DNA of 37,979 nt from Streptococcus sobrinus DSM 20742 = ATCC 33478 (lineage in GTDB: Bacteria; Bacillota; Bacilli; Lactobacillales; Streptococcaceae): positions 1 to 37,979 of the forward strand of contig NZ_JMLC01000022.1 in assembly GCF_000686605.1 (NCBI RefSeq), in the 5' to 3' direction. Each line of letters starts with the position of its first letter. Position 1 is the stretch's first letter. The position numbers and the translations under genes are program-made. Below the pieces are notes generated by a model. The model searched no databases and was not told the origin of the DNA. It saw only the letters and a list, made by a program, of their open reading frames with translations. This document shows positions 6,389 through 14,370 of this stretch, in pieces.

Positions 6389-6940
6389 TTACTTGTCCTG
6401 CATTTTTCCCCAGAACAATTCTTCAACCTTCATAATAACTTCTGCTATCTTCTCAGGTGGTTCAACAAAGTCATGCTCAATCCATACCGATAAGATACGC
6501 TCAAACGAAGCACTAAAGACTTTAAGAATAATTGGATTATTTATATCACTTTGTCGAAATATCCTATTTCGTAAAGTGATATTTTTAGAAATTATATTCT
6601 CCATTAGTTCTTGAACAATCTTTGAAAAATTAAGATGCTGGGCTGAATAAATGGCTTTAAAATGCTTATAATCTTTCTTGATTTCTATAAGTACTTCCAT
6701 GACTTTCTTGTAATTATCCAGATTTCCCCCAGAGAGGATTTCTTGAAATTTGGTAGTCGTCTCAAGGCCAATTTCATTAGCTAAATCATCTTTATCTAAA
6801 AAATGTTGATAAAAGGTTCCTCTGCTAACACCAGCCTTCTTCGTAATGTCATTGACCCGAATATCATTATATTTTTTTACCAAGAGGAGATTAGTCAGGG
6901 CCTCTTTAATATCTTGAACACTGGTTGTTTGTCTTTGCAT
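6389..6940 (-). CDS. TetR/AcrR-family transcriptional regulator
   Basis: This is a 183-residue repressor-type protein. The N-terminal helix-turn-helix is clear (RVNDITKKAGVSRGTFYQHF, about residues 24-43), typical of TetR proteins. The remaining ~130 residues form the helical ligand-binding domain, which is poorly conserved, so the inducer cannot be read. The gene is divergent from a multidrug efflux gene at 7134 with a 193-bp intergenic region containing a perfect 12-bp inverted repeat. The usual arrangement is repression of the pump, and its own gene, relieved by a pump substrate. The promoter-proximal sequence TTAAGGAG precedes the ATG. Confidence 0.88.
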   Translation of the reverse strand: MQRQTTSVQDIKEALTNLLLVKKYNDIRVNDITKKAGVSRGTFYQHFLDKDDLANEIGLETTTKFQEILSGGNLDNYKKVMEVLIEIKKDYKHFKAIYSAQHLNFSKIVQELMENIISKNITLRNRIFRQSDINNPIILKVFSASFERILSVWIEHDFVEPPEKIAEVIMKVEELFWGKMQDK

Positions 6941-7019
6941 TTTTTCTCCTTAATTGAACAGTTTCTTTACTTCTGTCATAGTAAATAGCCAACCTGTATT
7001 GTATCATTTTGGCAGAAAC

Positions 7020-7061
7020 TATAGAGAAGAACATGTGAATTTCTAGATTTTCTTCTCTATA
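7020..7061. promoter_or_regulatory. 12-bp perfect inverted repeat, candidate TetR operator
   Basis: TATAGAGAAGAA (7020-7031) and TTCTTCTCTATA (7050-7061) are exact inverse copies with an 18-bp spacer, centred between tetR and the efflux gene. TetR-type operators are usually more compact, so this might be two half-sites, or a hairpin in the pump leader. Confidence 0.45.
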
Positions 7062-7133
7062 ATTTCTAAATTTTATTCCCTTAGACGGGAAGACGGTTGG
7101 TCATTCCGTAAAATAGAAAGGATTGCATAACTT

Positions 7134-8906
7134 ATGTCAAATACAAGAAAAGTTTTTGGATTTACAGGTCTTGTTTTAGCCATGTTTATGGGGGCACTTG
7201 ATGCAACAATTGTAAACATCGCTTTGCCGGACATCATGAAAGATTTAAAAACTGGGTTAACAGATACTAGTTGGGTAGCAACTATCTACGTGCTAGCCAT
7301 GGCCGTATTTATTATCACAGTATCAAAATTAGCAGATATTTATGGTCGAAAACTATTAATGTTGATTGGAGTGCTACTCTTTGGAGGCTTCTCATTCGCA
7401 TGTATGACGGCTCATACACTCCCCCTCCTGATTTCTTATAGATTTTTCCAAGGAGTCGGTGGGGCTATTTTGACACCTATTGTTCTACCTATGGGAATTG
7501 AACTCTTTGGTAAAAAGAATACAAGTAAGGTCACTGCCATCATTGGTGCTTTTAGTGCTTTAGCCGCTGCTGGCGGACCCGTCATCGGCGGACTAATCAT
7601 TCATTTGTCCAGCTATCGGTGGATTTTTGGAATCAATATTCCCATTGCCCTAATTGCGCTTATTTTAATAGCTTTTGGAACATGTGAATCATTTGATAAA
7701 AGCGTCTCTAAACATATCGATTGGTTTGGAATGTTGTTCTTAACAAGCTGTTTAGCTGGGGTAACATTTGGACTATTAGAAGGACACGATTATGGATGGT
7801 CTTCTCCAATTATTGTCACCAGCTTTATTCTAAGTGCCATCAGTTTGGCAATACTATTAGTCATTGAGCGATTTGTAAAATCTCCAATTATTGATTTACA
7901 ACTGTTCAAAGAAAAAACATTTTCAGCATCAAGTCTAATTTACTTAATTTTTGGATTTACAATCATCATTCCGTCACTTATCCTAAATTACTTCCTACAA
8001 AATGTTCACTCCTATTCGGCCTTACACTCTGCCTATCTGATTGTACCAGCCTCATTAGCTATCGCTATAGGTATGCCTCTAGCAACTAAATTATATCAAA
8101 AAAATTCCAGCAAATTATTGATAGGGATTGGCATAGCAATCACGGCTGGTGGACTAGCAATGCTAAGCTGTATTCAATATGAGACAACTAAAGACTTCAT
8201 CATAGCTTGTAATGTTATTATTGGCTTTGGTCTTGGCTTTATGGCAATGGCACTCACAACTTCAGTAAAATATTTACCAGTCAATAAAACAGGAATTGGC
8301 TCAGGAATTGTTAATGCCGCCCGTTATATTGGTCAAGCTTTGGGTATGGCTATCCTAGTCTCGCTTCTAAGTGCTAATGTCAATACAGCTAAAAATACGA
8401 TTAGAAGCGATGCGTATCACCAAATTAATAGGAGTCAAATTTCATCGCAAGTAAAATCAGTCGCTAAAAAGGAAATTAAGAAAGCCTTCAAGACTTCTGA
8501 TTCCAACTCAAAAATTTCAACCCAAAAGAATAGCATGATTAAGCCTATCAAACAAGAAGCCAAGAAAGATAGTAACCTACCTATTCCAAAGAAAGGGTCA
8601 GATCATAGAAAACTTTATGATGCAATGACTAAGCTCGAAAAAGGCACAAACACCCTAAATGAAGTTCTACCTTCTCAGCTAATGCCAGTTAAAACAAGCT
8701 TAAGGCAACTGGGACAGGGACAAACAAAAGTCACGACGGCTATTAAATTACTAGCTCAAAAAGATGAACTATCAAGTGTTTTCAATCATATTGTAAAAAC
8801 AAAAAATCATGAATTAAGTAGGGCATTTTCACACGTTTATCTGACTGGAATGATTTTACTACTTTTATGTCTCCCTCTGACAATTTATACGGAAAGAAAG
8901 GTCTAA
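7134..8906 (+). CDS. DHA2-type MFS multidrug efflux transporter
   Basis: This is a 590-residue membrane protein of the EmrB/QacA (14-helix) type that would export drugs or peptides in exchange for protons. Signatures seen: LDATIVNIALP in helix 1 (the DHA2 D1 motif), the loop KLADIYGRK (motif A) and GGPVIGG (motif C). After helix 13 comes a hydrophilic, Lys/Ser-rich insert of about 140 residues (roughly 425-565), followed by one last helix near the C terminus, so the insert probably lies outside the membrane on the extracellular face. This makes the protein longer than the usual 450-520. It is likely controlled by the divergent TetR protein. It is also the nearest exporter to the RiPP locus, though nothing in the sequence links the two. 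Confidence 0.88.
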   Translation: MSNTRKVFGFTGLVLAMFMGALDATIVNIALPDIMKDLKTGLTDTSWVATIYVLAMAVFIITVSKLADIYGRKLLMLIGVLLFGGFSFACMTAHTLPLLISYRFFQGVGGAILTPIVLPMGIELFGKKNTSKVTAIIGAFSALAAAGGPVIGGLIIHLSSYRWIFGINIPIALIALILIAFGTCESFDKSVSKHIDWFGMLFLTSCLAGVTFGLLEGHDYGWSSPIIVTSFILSAISLAILLVIERFVKSPIIDLQLFKEKTFSASSLIYLIFGFTIIIPSLILNYFLQNVHSYSALHSAYLIVPASLAIAIGMPLATKLYQKNSSKLLIGIGIAITAGGLAMLSCIQYETTKDFIIACNVIIGFGLGFMAMALTTSVKYLPVNKTGIGSGIVNAARYIGQALGMAILVSLLSANVNTAKNTIRSDAYHQINRSQISSQVKSVAKKEIKKAFKTSDSNSKISTQKNSMIKPIKQEAKKDSNLPIPKKGSDHRKLYDAMTKLEKGTNTLNEVLPSQLMPVKTSLRQLGQGQTKVTTAIKLLAQKDELSSVFNHIVKTKNHELSRAFSHVYLTGMILLLLCLPLTIYTERKV

Positions 8907-8958
8907 TGGTGTTACGAGTTTCAATATAAGGAGGCTAAAGTAAATTATTATATAAATA

Positions 8959-8983
8959 CCCATCTCAGTTTAGCCGAGATGGG
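8959..8983. terminator. Bidirectional terminator between the MFS gene and the arsC-like gene
   Basis: CCCATCTC (8959-8966) pairs with GAGATGGG (8976-8983) around a 9-nt loop, with T-rich sequence on both sides. The genes converge here. Confidence 0.75.
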
Positions 8984-8988
8984 CTTAT

Positions 8989-9345
8989 TTATTTCAACCC
9001 CAACTCCCTATACGACTTCCGATGGCCGACTTGGAGGAGTTTACCATCCTTGACCAGGAGGGGACGCTTGATCAGCATGCCATCAGCTGCTAGGAGGTCC
9101 AGTGCTTCTTCTCTAGTTAGGCTGGCAAATTTATCCTTGAGACCCAAGGTCCGATAGCTGTTACCACTGGTGTTAAAGAGTTGTTTGAGCTTGTAATCGG
9201 ATGAGTCTAGGAGCTCTCCCAGAGTTTGAGCAGTCGGTGGATTTTCCTTGAGGTCAATGGCCTGGTAGGAAATGCCTAAGTCATCCAGCTCCTTTTTGGC
9301 TCTTTGGCAGGTTGTGCATTTAGGATAATGGTAAAAAGTAATCAT
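8989..9345 (-). CDS. ArsC/Spx-family thioredoxin-fold protein (arsenate reductase-like)
   Basis: This 118-residue protein has the ArsC-family fold. The redox pair C10-T-T-C13 lies in the N-terminal strand-loop (YPKCTTCQRAKKELD), and the conserved cis-proline motif RP is at 94-95 (IKRPLLV). Spx itself is longer (about 131) and carries an RNA-polymerase-binding motif I cannot identify here, so the YffB/arsC-like branch of small thiol reductases is more likely than a global regulator. It follows ogt by 14 bp on the minus strand. A decayed copy of its 3' end lies at 6110-6220. Confidence 0.82.
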   Translation of the reverse strand: MITFYHYPKCTTCQRAKKELDDLGISYQAIDLKENPPTAQTLGELLDSSDYKLKQLFNTSGNSYRTLGLKDKFASLTREEALDLLAADGMLIKRPLLVKDGKLLQVGHRKSYRELGLK

Positions 9346-9359
9346 TTTTCTTTCCTTCC

Positions 9360-9854
9360 TTATTTTCTCAATTTAATAACATGGCCCTCGTGCTCCAGCA
9401 ACCAGACTTTCTTGTCCAGACCACCAGCATAACCAGTCAGCTGGCCTTGAGAACCTAGGACTCGGTGGCAGGGGATAAAGATACTAAGGGGATTCTTGCC
9501 GACAGCTGAGCCCACAGCTTGGGCGGAGCGACAGTTTATACGCTCTGCTATCTGGCCATAGGTCAGACTGGAACCGGTCGGAATTTCTCTTAGAACCTGC
9601 CAGACCTGCTTCTGAAAAGTGGTCCCTCTTGGAGCTAGAAAATCAGCAGGCTGAGGATTTTGACCAGCAAAATAGGCATCTAGCCAGGACTTAGCCTGGG
9701 TTAAAACTGGCGAGTTCTCCTCCGCCAGAGGCTCCTTTTCAAAGCCTCGCTCAAAGTATTTTTGACCGAGAAACCAGCAGCCCAGCAGGTCCTGGTCATC
9801 AGCTAGAAGAGAAATGGGGCCAAGAGGGGACTGGTAGATTTGCTTGTCAATCAT
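9360..9854 (-). CDS. ogt: Methylated-DNA--protein-cysteine methyltransferase
   Basis: This suicide DNA-repair enzyme removes alkyl groups from O6-methylguanine onto its own cysteine. The active-site motif IPCHRV is present with the acceptor Cys at about residue 129, preceded by the recognition helix region (QVWQVLREIPTGSSLTYGQIAERI) and followed by the conserved TGYAGGLDKKVWLLEHE. At 164 residues it is the usual Ogt length, with no Ada-type regulatory domain. Its start overlaps the stop of the upstream DUF6440 gene by 4 bp, and the arsC-like gene follows, so the three form a small operon. Confidence 0.93.
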   Translation of the reverse strand: MIDKQIYQSPLGPISLLADDQDLLGCWFLGQKYFERGFEKEPLAEENSPVLTQAKSWLDAYFAGQNPQPADFLAPRGTTFQKQVWQVLREIPTGSSLTYGQIAERINCRSAQAVGSAVGKNPLSIFIPCHRVLGSQGQLTGYAGGLDKKVWLLEHEGHVIKLRK

Positions 9855-10081
9855 AGCTCGCCATTACGCCATCTTTCATTGATTTTAGGACTGCCATCAG
9901 GATTGAGCAGTGGAGTCAGACTACCGCCTCCCATCCCAACAAAAAGATATTCAATACCCGTTTCGCTGTCCACATATAAAATGCTTGCTCCAAGAAAACC
10001 GGTTCCTTGACCTTTAAAACTGAGGGCGTAAAACCGATCTCCCAATGATTTTTGATAAGCTTTTAATGATTGTTTATCCAT
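9851..10081 (-). CDS. DUF6440-like small protein
   Basis: This is a 76-residue cytoplasmic protein. It has the features I associate with the DUF6440 family of Firmicutes: RFYALSFKGQGTG at the N-terminal side, then YVDSETGIEYLFVGMG and GGGSLTPLLNPDGSP. No function is known for the family. It is the first gene of the three-gene set with ogt and the arsC-like gene and overlaps ogt by 4 bp. It starts after TAGGAGGTATTAGG, a good ribosome-binding site. Confidence 0.75.
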   Translation of the reverse strand: MDKQSLKAYQKSLGDRFYALSFKGQGTGFLGASILYVDSETGIEYLFVGMGGGSLTPLLNPDGSPKINERWRNGEL

Positions 10082-10119
10082 CCTAATACCTCCTAATAAA
10101 TTATCCCTATTGTATCAAA

Positions 10120-10146
10120 AAACAGCATCTTTAGGGGATGCTGTTT
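10120..10146 (-). terminator. Terminator after serA
   Basis: AAACAGCATC (10120-10129) pairs with GATGCTGTTT (10137-10146). On the minus strand the stem is followed by a run of six T, giving a textbook terminator 12 bp past the serA stop. Confidence 0.85.
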
Positions 10147-10157
10147 GGTCTGTTTAT

Positions 10158-11336
10158 TCAGGGCTTTTGAATCAGACGCACCTTGATGATATTTTTACTA
10201 GCTTCAAAGGTGGCCACCAGCTCATCAATCTTGTCACGGTCGCTTTCGTCTAGGTCCAACAGAGTATAGGCATAGTCGCCTTTAGAGCGGTTGAGGATGT
10301 TGGCGATATTGATATTAGCCTCAGAAACTGCCGTTGAAATCCGGGCCACAATATTTGGGACATTGCGATTAATCAGGGTGATACGGTAAGGGGCTTCCAG
10401 GGCCTGGTGCATATTTGGAAAATTGACTGAGTTGGTAATTTCACCGGTTTCCATGAACTGGCGAATTTCTTGACTGGCCATCTTGGCACAGTTGAGCTCT
10501 GCTTCTGCGGTCGAACCACCGAGGTGAGGGAAAACCGTAATCCCTTCCTTATTGAGGAGGTCTTCATCACCAAAGTCGGTGATATAGCGTTTGACCACGC
10601 CCGTTTCAATGGCTTCAAATAGGTCCTGGTGATTGACCAGCTCGCCCCGAGCAAAATTGATCAGGGTCGTTCCCTTATTCATGAGAGCAAAGGCATCGGC
10701 ATTGAAGGTCTCACGAGTGGCATCTGTCAGAGGAACATGGATGGTAATGTAGTCGGCATTGGCAAAGATTTCCTTGATGTCCTGAACTCGCTTGACATGA
10801 TGGGAAATATTCCAAGCGGCTTCAATAGAGACATAGGGGTCATAACCCATGACGGACATACCTAGACGGCGGGCATCGTTGGCAATCCGAGCTCCGATGG
10901 CACCAAGACCGATGACACCAAGGGTTTTGCCACGAATTTCACTACCAGCAAACTGCTTCTTACCTGCTTCAACTTGTTTGGGAACTTCGTCACCAGAAAG
11001 GGTATTGACCCAGGCATTGGCAGAGATATAATCCCTGGCAGATAGCAACATGGCAGCGACAACAGCTTCTTTGACGGCATTGGCATTGGCACCTGGGGTA
11101 TTGAAAACCACGACCCCATTTTCGGTCGCATCCGCAACGGGGATATTATTGGTGCCCGCCCCGGCTCGAGCGATGGCTTTCAGTTTGGCTGGAAACTCCA
11201 TGCCGTGCAGATTTTGACTGCGGAGAATATAGACATCAGGATTTTCCGCCAAATCGCCGTCAATTTGAAATTTATTGCCTAGTTCCTTCAAACCAAGCTG
11301 GTTGATGTTATTAAAGGTTTTGACACTATAAACCAT
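10158..11336 (-). CDS. serA: D-3-phosphoglycerate dehydrogenase
   Basis: This is the first enzyme of serine synthesis, oxidising 3-phosphoglycerate to 3-phosphohydroxypyruvate with NAD. The 392-residue chain has the nucleotide-binding GLGAIG (143-148), the substrate/catalytic region NFARGELVN and the catalytic His in FPHLGGST. A C-terminal ACT domain (about 318-392) is expected for serine feedback. This is the short form without the intervening domain of the long type. serC lies 1.1 kb upstream on the same strand, separated by a GNAT gene and a large BOX-like repeat. The chain starts MVYSVKTFNN; a modest AGGAG lies upstream. Confidence 0.95.
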   Translation of the reverse strand: MVYSVKTFNNINQLGLKELGNKFQIDGDLAENPDVYILRSQNLHGMEFPAKLKAIARAGAGTNNIPVADATENGVVVFNTPGANANAVKEAVVAAMLLSARDYISANAWVNTLSGDEVPKQVEAGKKQFAGSEIRGKTLGVIGLGAIGARIANDARRLGMSVMGYDPYVSIEAAWNISHHVKRVQDIKEIFANADYITIHVPLTDATRETFNADAFALMNKGTTLINFARGELVNHQDLFEAIETGVVKRYITDFGDEDLLNKEGITVFPHLGGSTAEAELNCAKMASQEIRQFMETGEITNSVNFPNMHQALEAPYRITLINRNVPNIVARISTAVSEANINIANILNRSKGDYAYTLLDLDESDRDKIDELVATFEASKNIIKVRLIQKP

Positions 11337-11369
11337 AGGTTACTCCTCTTAAAAATTTATTTGTTGTTA

Positions 11370-11810
11370 TGAACTCTATACGAAAAGAGCTATCTGAGAC
11401 TCTGAGTAGCAGATAGCAAAGACTCAATTAAAACCAAAATTAACACTTTTGATACTTTCTAACGTAGCAAGTTTATCAGTGGCTTTTAACCACTGATAAA
11501 CTACGGTAATCGTTATGGCGAATTACCTAGCTACCTTACTAATTCCATTTTCAAAATAGCATCGATTTTGAAAATGGAATGTCGTTAAAAAGTGCGGACG
11601 CAAGCAAACTTCTACCGAAGTTTCATTGCTAAATTTTGAGCCCCGGTCTCAAAATTCCCGTTCTTAGCAACATCTGCGATTGCTGCTAAGAATACCACTT
11701 TGGCGAAAGTATCACTTGTAACTGTCGCATTAGTCAAATATCCATGCTCCGAATATAATCGCACTAAATCAGAAAATTACTAGTTTTGAAATTCATAGAG
11801 TATGAGACTA
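11370..11810. repeat. BOX-like multi-hairpin repeat, copy 1
   Basis: This fills the 547-bp gap between the GNAT gene and serA. It is a chain of perfect stem-loops: 8 bp (11389-11417), 13 bp (11470-11502), 15 bp (11543-11579), 7 bp (11606-11623), 9 bp (11632-11656) and 9 bp (11661-11692). The outer sequence (ATACTC near the end, inverted) and the internal pair GATACTTTC / GAAAGTATC match copy 2 at 13831-14096. It is related in architecture to the BOX elements of pneumococcus. Ends are approximate. Confidence 0.7.
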
Positions 11811-11883
11811 GCGACTTTAGACACTTGTTGACCTTGGGTCTTCTATTCCTTGAACTCCCTTTGAAAAGGATAGGAAGTTAGGC

Positions 11884-12432
11884 CTAAAGGGCGTGGTGGT
11901 CAGCTTCGTCCACTTCTTGGTAGAAGCCTTTTTCAGCCTTTGACTTAATCTTTTGATAGGCCAAGCGTTCGCCTTCGTAGACGACCTTGCCACAGTAGTG
12001 AAAGCCCAACTTTTCTAGGATATGTTGCATGGCCTTATTTTTCTCATGGGTATCACAGCGAAAATCTGGTCCATCCTGACCTTCAATCAGGCCCTGCAAG
12101 AAGGTCTGAGCCAGGCCTTGGCCTCGGGCAGAGTCTGCTAAGGCCAAGCGATGAAAGGTGAGATAGCGATGATTATTGTGCTCCCACTTCCCATCGTAAA
12201 TCTTATCATAGGCAGGCTCATGACCGTCAATAAGGGCGGCATAGGCAAGAAGCTGACCATCTTCTAGGCCAACCCAACCCCGTCCTTGAAGGACATCTTG
12301 GAAGATATCCTCTTGGCTCGGATAGCCAGTCTGCCACTGGTCACTACCGGATTGAGCCAGGTAGTTTTTGGCATCTTCAATGATGGTCATGATGCTTTCC
12401 ACTTCATTGGGAAAGGCTAAACGAATTTCCAT
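11884..12432 (-). CDS. GNAT-family N-acetyltransferase
   Basis: This 182-residue protein has the acetyl-CoA-binding motif ARGQGLAQTFL in the middle (about 113-123), preceded by the strand YLTFHRLALA and followed by a second conserved block (MQHILEKLGFHYCGKVVYEG), all typical of GNAT enzymes. The substrate cannot be read from sequence. It lies 39 bp downstream of serC and is probably cotranscribed with it; that context appears in many streptococci but does not reveal the acceptor. The last ~15 residues are charged and His-rich and look like a loose tail. Confidence 0.85.
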   Translation of the reverse strand: MEIRLAFPNEVESIMTIIEDAKNYLAQSGSDQWQTGYPSQEDIFQDVLQGRGWVGLEDGQLLAYAALIDGHEPAYDKIYDGKWEHNNHRYLTFHRLALADSARGQGLAQTFLQGLIEGQDGPDFRCDTHEKNKAMQHILEKLGFHYCGKVVYEGERLAYQKIKSKAEKGFYQEVDEADHHAL

Positions 12433-12471
12433 GATTCTCCTTAGATATAAGTGAAGGTGGTACTCCTACTT

Positions 12472-13566
12472 TTATTGATGGCGGGCTTCAAAGTCCTTCA
12501 TAAAGTCAATCAGATCCAAAACGCCTTGTCTTGGGAAGGCATTGTAGAGACTAGCCCGCATACCGCCGACGCTACGGTGACCCTTGATATTCTTGAAGCC
12601 TAATTTATCAGCCTCAGCGACAAACTCAGCATCCAAGTCCTTACTTGGGGTCACAAATGGGATGTTGGTAACGGAGCGATCCTCGACCTTCTTGACAGGG
12701 CTGGTGTAGAAATCTGATTGCTCAATATAATCGTAGAGCAGGCCAGATTTTTCACGATTGATTTGGGCCATCTTATCGACACCGCCGATGGTGTTTTTCA
12801 CCCATTCAAAGACCAATTTAGCGATATAGATATTATAAGCTGGTGGCGTATTGTAGAGGGAACCGGAATCTGCTTGAATCCGATAGTCCAGCATGGCTGA
12901 TAGCTGAGGTTGGTCATTGAGGAAATCCTCTCTGACAATAACCACGGTCACTCCTGCTGGGCCAATATTCTTTTGAGCTCCAGCATAAATGAGGGCAAAG
13001 TCTTCGACATTATAGCGGGCTGCCAGAATGTTAGAAGACATGTCGGCCACGATTGGCACACCATTGGTGTCGGGCAGGTCATAGATAGAGGTCCCTTCAA
13101 TGGTATTGTTGGTTGTGATGTGGACATAGGCCGCATCCTTATCAATGCTGGCTGGGTCAAAATCAGGAACATGGTCATAGACCGTATCCTCTGAGGAAGC
13201 TAGGAGAATTGGCTCAAAAGGAACGGTCTTAGACAGGAGCACCGCTGCATTATAGGCCTTCTTACCCCAAGAACCGCCGACTAGATAATAGGCCTTCTTG
13301 CCTTGAGCAAGATTGAGGGGAACCATGGTAAATTGGAGAGAACCCCCACCTGGCAGGAATAGTACCTTGTAGTTATCAGGGATGGCCATCAGCTCCCGCA
13401 AGAGTTTTTCCGCATCTTTAATAATCTTGTCAAATTCTGGAGAGCGATGGGACATTTCCAGCACGGACATTCCGGAGCCTTGATAATCAAGCAGCTCATC
13501 GCGAGCTTGTTCCAGAACGGGCTTAGGCAAGGTAGCAGGTCCTGCTGAGAAATTGTAAACAGTCAT
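12472..13566 (-). CDS. serC: Phosphoserine aminotransferase
   Basis: This is the second enzyme of serine synthesis, a pyridoxal-phosphate enzyme converting 3-phosphohydroxypyruvate to phosphoserine with glutamate. The family's opening [10 protein letters not shown] is at residues 5-14, the phosphate-binding loop GGGSLQF at about 73-79, and the cofactor lysine is K199 in [12 protein letters not shown]. The 364-residue length is standard. With serA it gives the first two of three steps; serB is not in the window. AGGTGTCG precedes the ATG. The region 13567-13830 upstream shows no gene. Confidence 0.95.
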   Translation of the reverse strand: MTVYNFSAGPATLPKPVLEQARDELLDYQGSGMSVLEMSHRSPEFDKIIKDAEKLLRELMAIPDNYKVLFLPGGGSLQFTMVPLNLAQGKKAYYLVGGSWGKKAYNAAVLLSKTVPFEPILLASSEDTVYDHVPDFDPASIDKDAAYVHITTNNTIEGTSIYDLPDTNGVPIVADMSSNILAARYNVEDFALIYAGAQKNIGPAGVTVVIVREDFLNDQPQLSAMLDYRIQADSGSLYNTPPAYNIYIAKLVFEWVKNTIGGVDKMAQINREKSGLLYDYIEQSDFYTSPVKKVEDRSVTNIPFVTPSKDLDAEFVAEADKLGFKNIKGHRSVGGMRASLYNAFPRQGVLDLIDFMKDFEARHQ

Positions 13567-13830
13567 AACGACACCTCCAAAATTTTAATGCTCCTATTGT
13601 AGCACAATTGTCTGAATTTTGTAAAGATTTCCATGAAAACGATTCCGATTTTTGAGTGAAATCCGAATATTCTTAGATTGAGAAAATTGAATATGTAGTT
13701 TTTTCTTGTCATAAAAGAGGAGCTTGTTCCCCCAGGTAACGCAGGTAAGTGAGGTGCAACCCGTTCTGAAATAGCAAGCCGAGAGAGTCAGAATCAGTCA
13801 CCAGTCTGCTCAATAATGGTTTTGGCACCA

Positions 13831-14096
13831 ATACTCTGTTAAAATCAAAGTTAGCATTTTTGATACTTTCTTAAAAAGTGCGGTCGCAAGCGAACACCAT
13901 CGGTGTTCCACTGCTAAAATTCGAGTCTTAGGTCTCGAATTTTCCGTTATTAGTGACAGTTTTACCGTCACTAATAATACCACTTTGGCGAAAGTATCAC
14001 TTTGTAATTATTTAGTCCGTTCAAGATTACTGTTCATTCTGCAGATGTAATACCACCAAGACAGAAAATGGCTAGATTTGAAGTTAAAAGAGTATA
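13831..14096. repeat. BOX-like multi-hairpin repeat, copy 2
   Basis: It starts with ATACTCTGTTAAAATCAAAG, close to the pneumococcal boxA start, and ends with inverted TTAAAAGAGTATA. Inside are perfect stems at 13892-13908 (7 bp), 13916-13943 (10 bp) and 13947-13977 (11 bp), enclosed by TGATACTTTC / GAAAGTATCA. The three stems sit at the same places as in copy 1 but have different, still fully paired, sequences. The adjoining 13567-13830 and 14097-14165 hold no gene that I can see. Confidence 0.75.
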
Positions 14097-14178
14097 AGAT
14101 TCACCACGTTTTCACAGAGGCTGGGACAGGCAGCCATGATGGCTTCGCCCTCACCCACAAACACATGAAAACAAAGAC

Positions 14179-14370
14179 GCAAAGCCCTCATTAGGTATAT
14201 AATCCTAGTGAGAGCTTTGTGGTTGGTACTTTATTGGTTGTCATTACCGAGGGACAAACTAATCCACTCTACCTACGAGCACCCCAAAATATTGCCTTTA
14301 GGCATGAGTATAAAAATACAACACGATTAGGTAGATAAGCTCTCTTATTTTCTTATAAGGAGGTCCTACC
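14179..14370 (+). ncRNA. Candidate IS110 bridge-RNA region (5' non-coding end)
   Basis: IS110-group elements encode a guide (bridge) RNA in the non-coding end next to the transposase. Here about 190 bases precede the ATG and open with a good stem (AAAGC, CTCA, TAGG pairing with CCTA, TGAG, GCTTT; 14179-14217). The position fits a bridge RNA; the loops that would pair with target and donor cannot be assigned without the exact ends. The RNA would be a relic, since the transposase is dead. Confidence 0.3.

Noticed and set aside
6389..8906. TetR/efflux pair as the immunity and export part of the RiPP cluster
   Set aside because: It is separated by rgg, a pseudogene fragment and a hairpin, has its own operator-like repeat, and looks like an ordinary drug-resistance module; no sequence link to the RiPP genes is visible.
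12910..13194. Plus-strand ORF of 94 codons inside serC
   Set aside because: It is antisense to conserved serC sequence, has no ribosome-binding site, and its translation resembles nothing.
11370..14096. CRISPR array in the repetitive gaps around serC
   Set aside because: The repeats are palindromic stem modules of varying sequence and length, with no regular direct repeat and spacer pattern and no cas genes.
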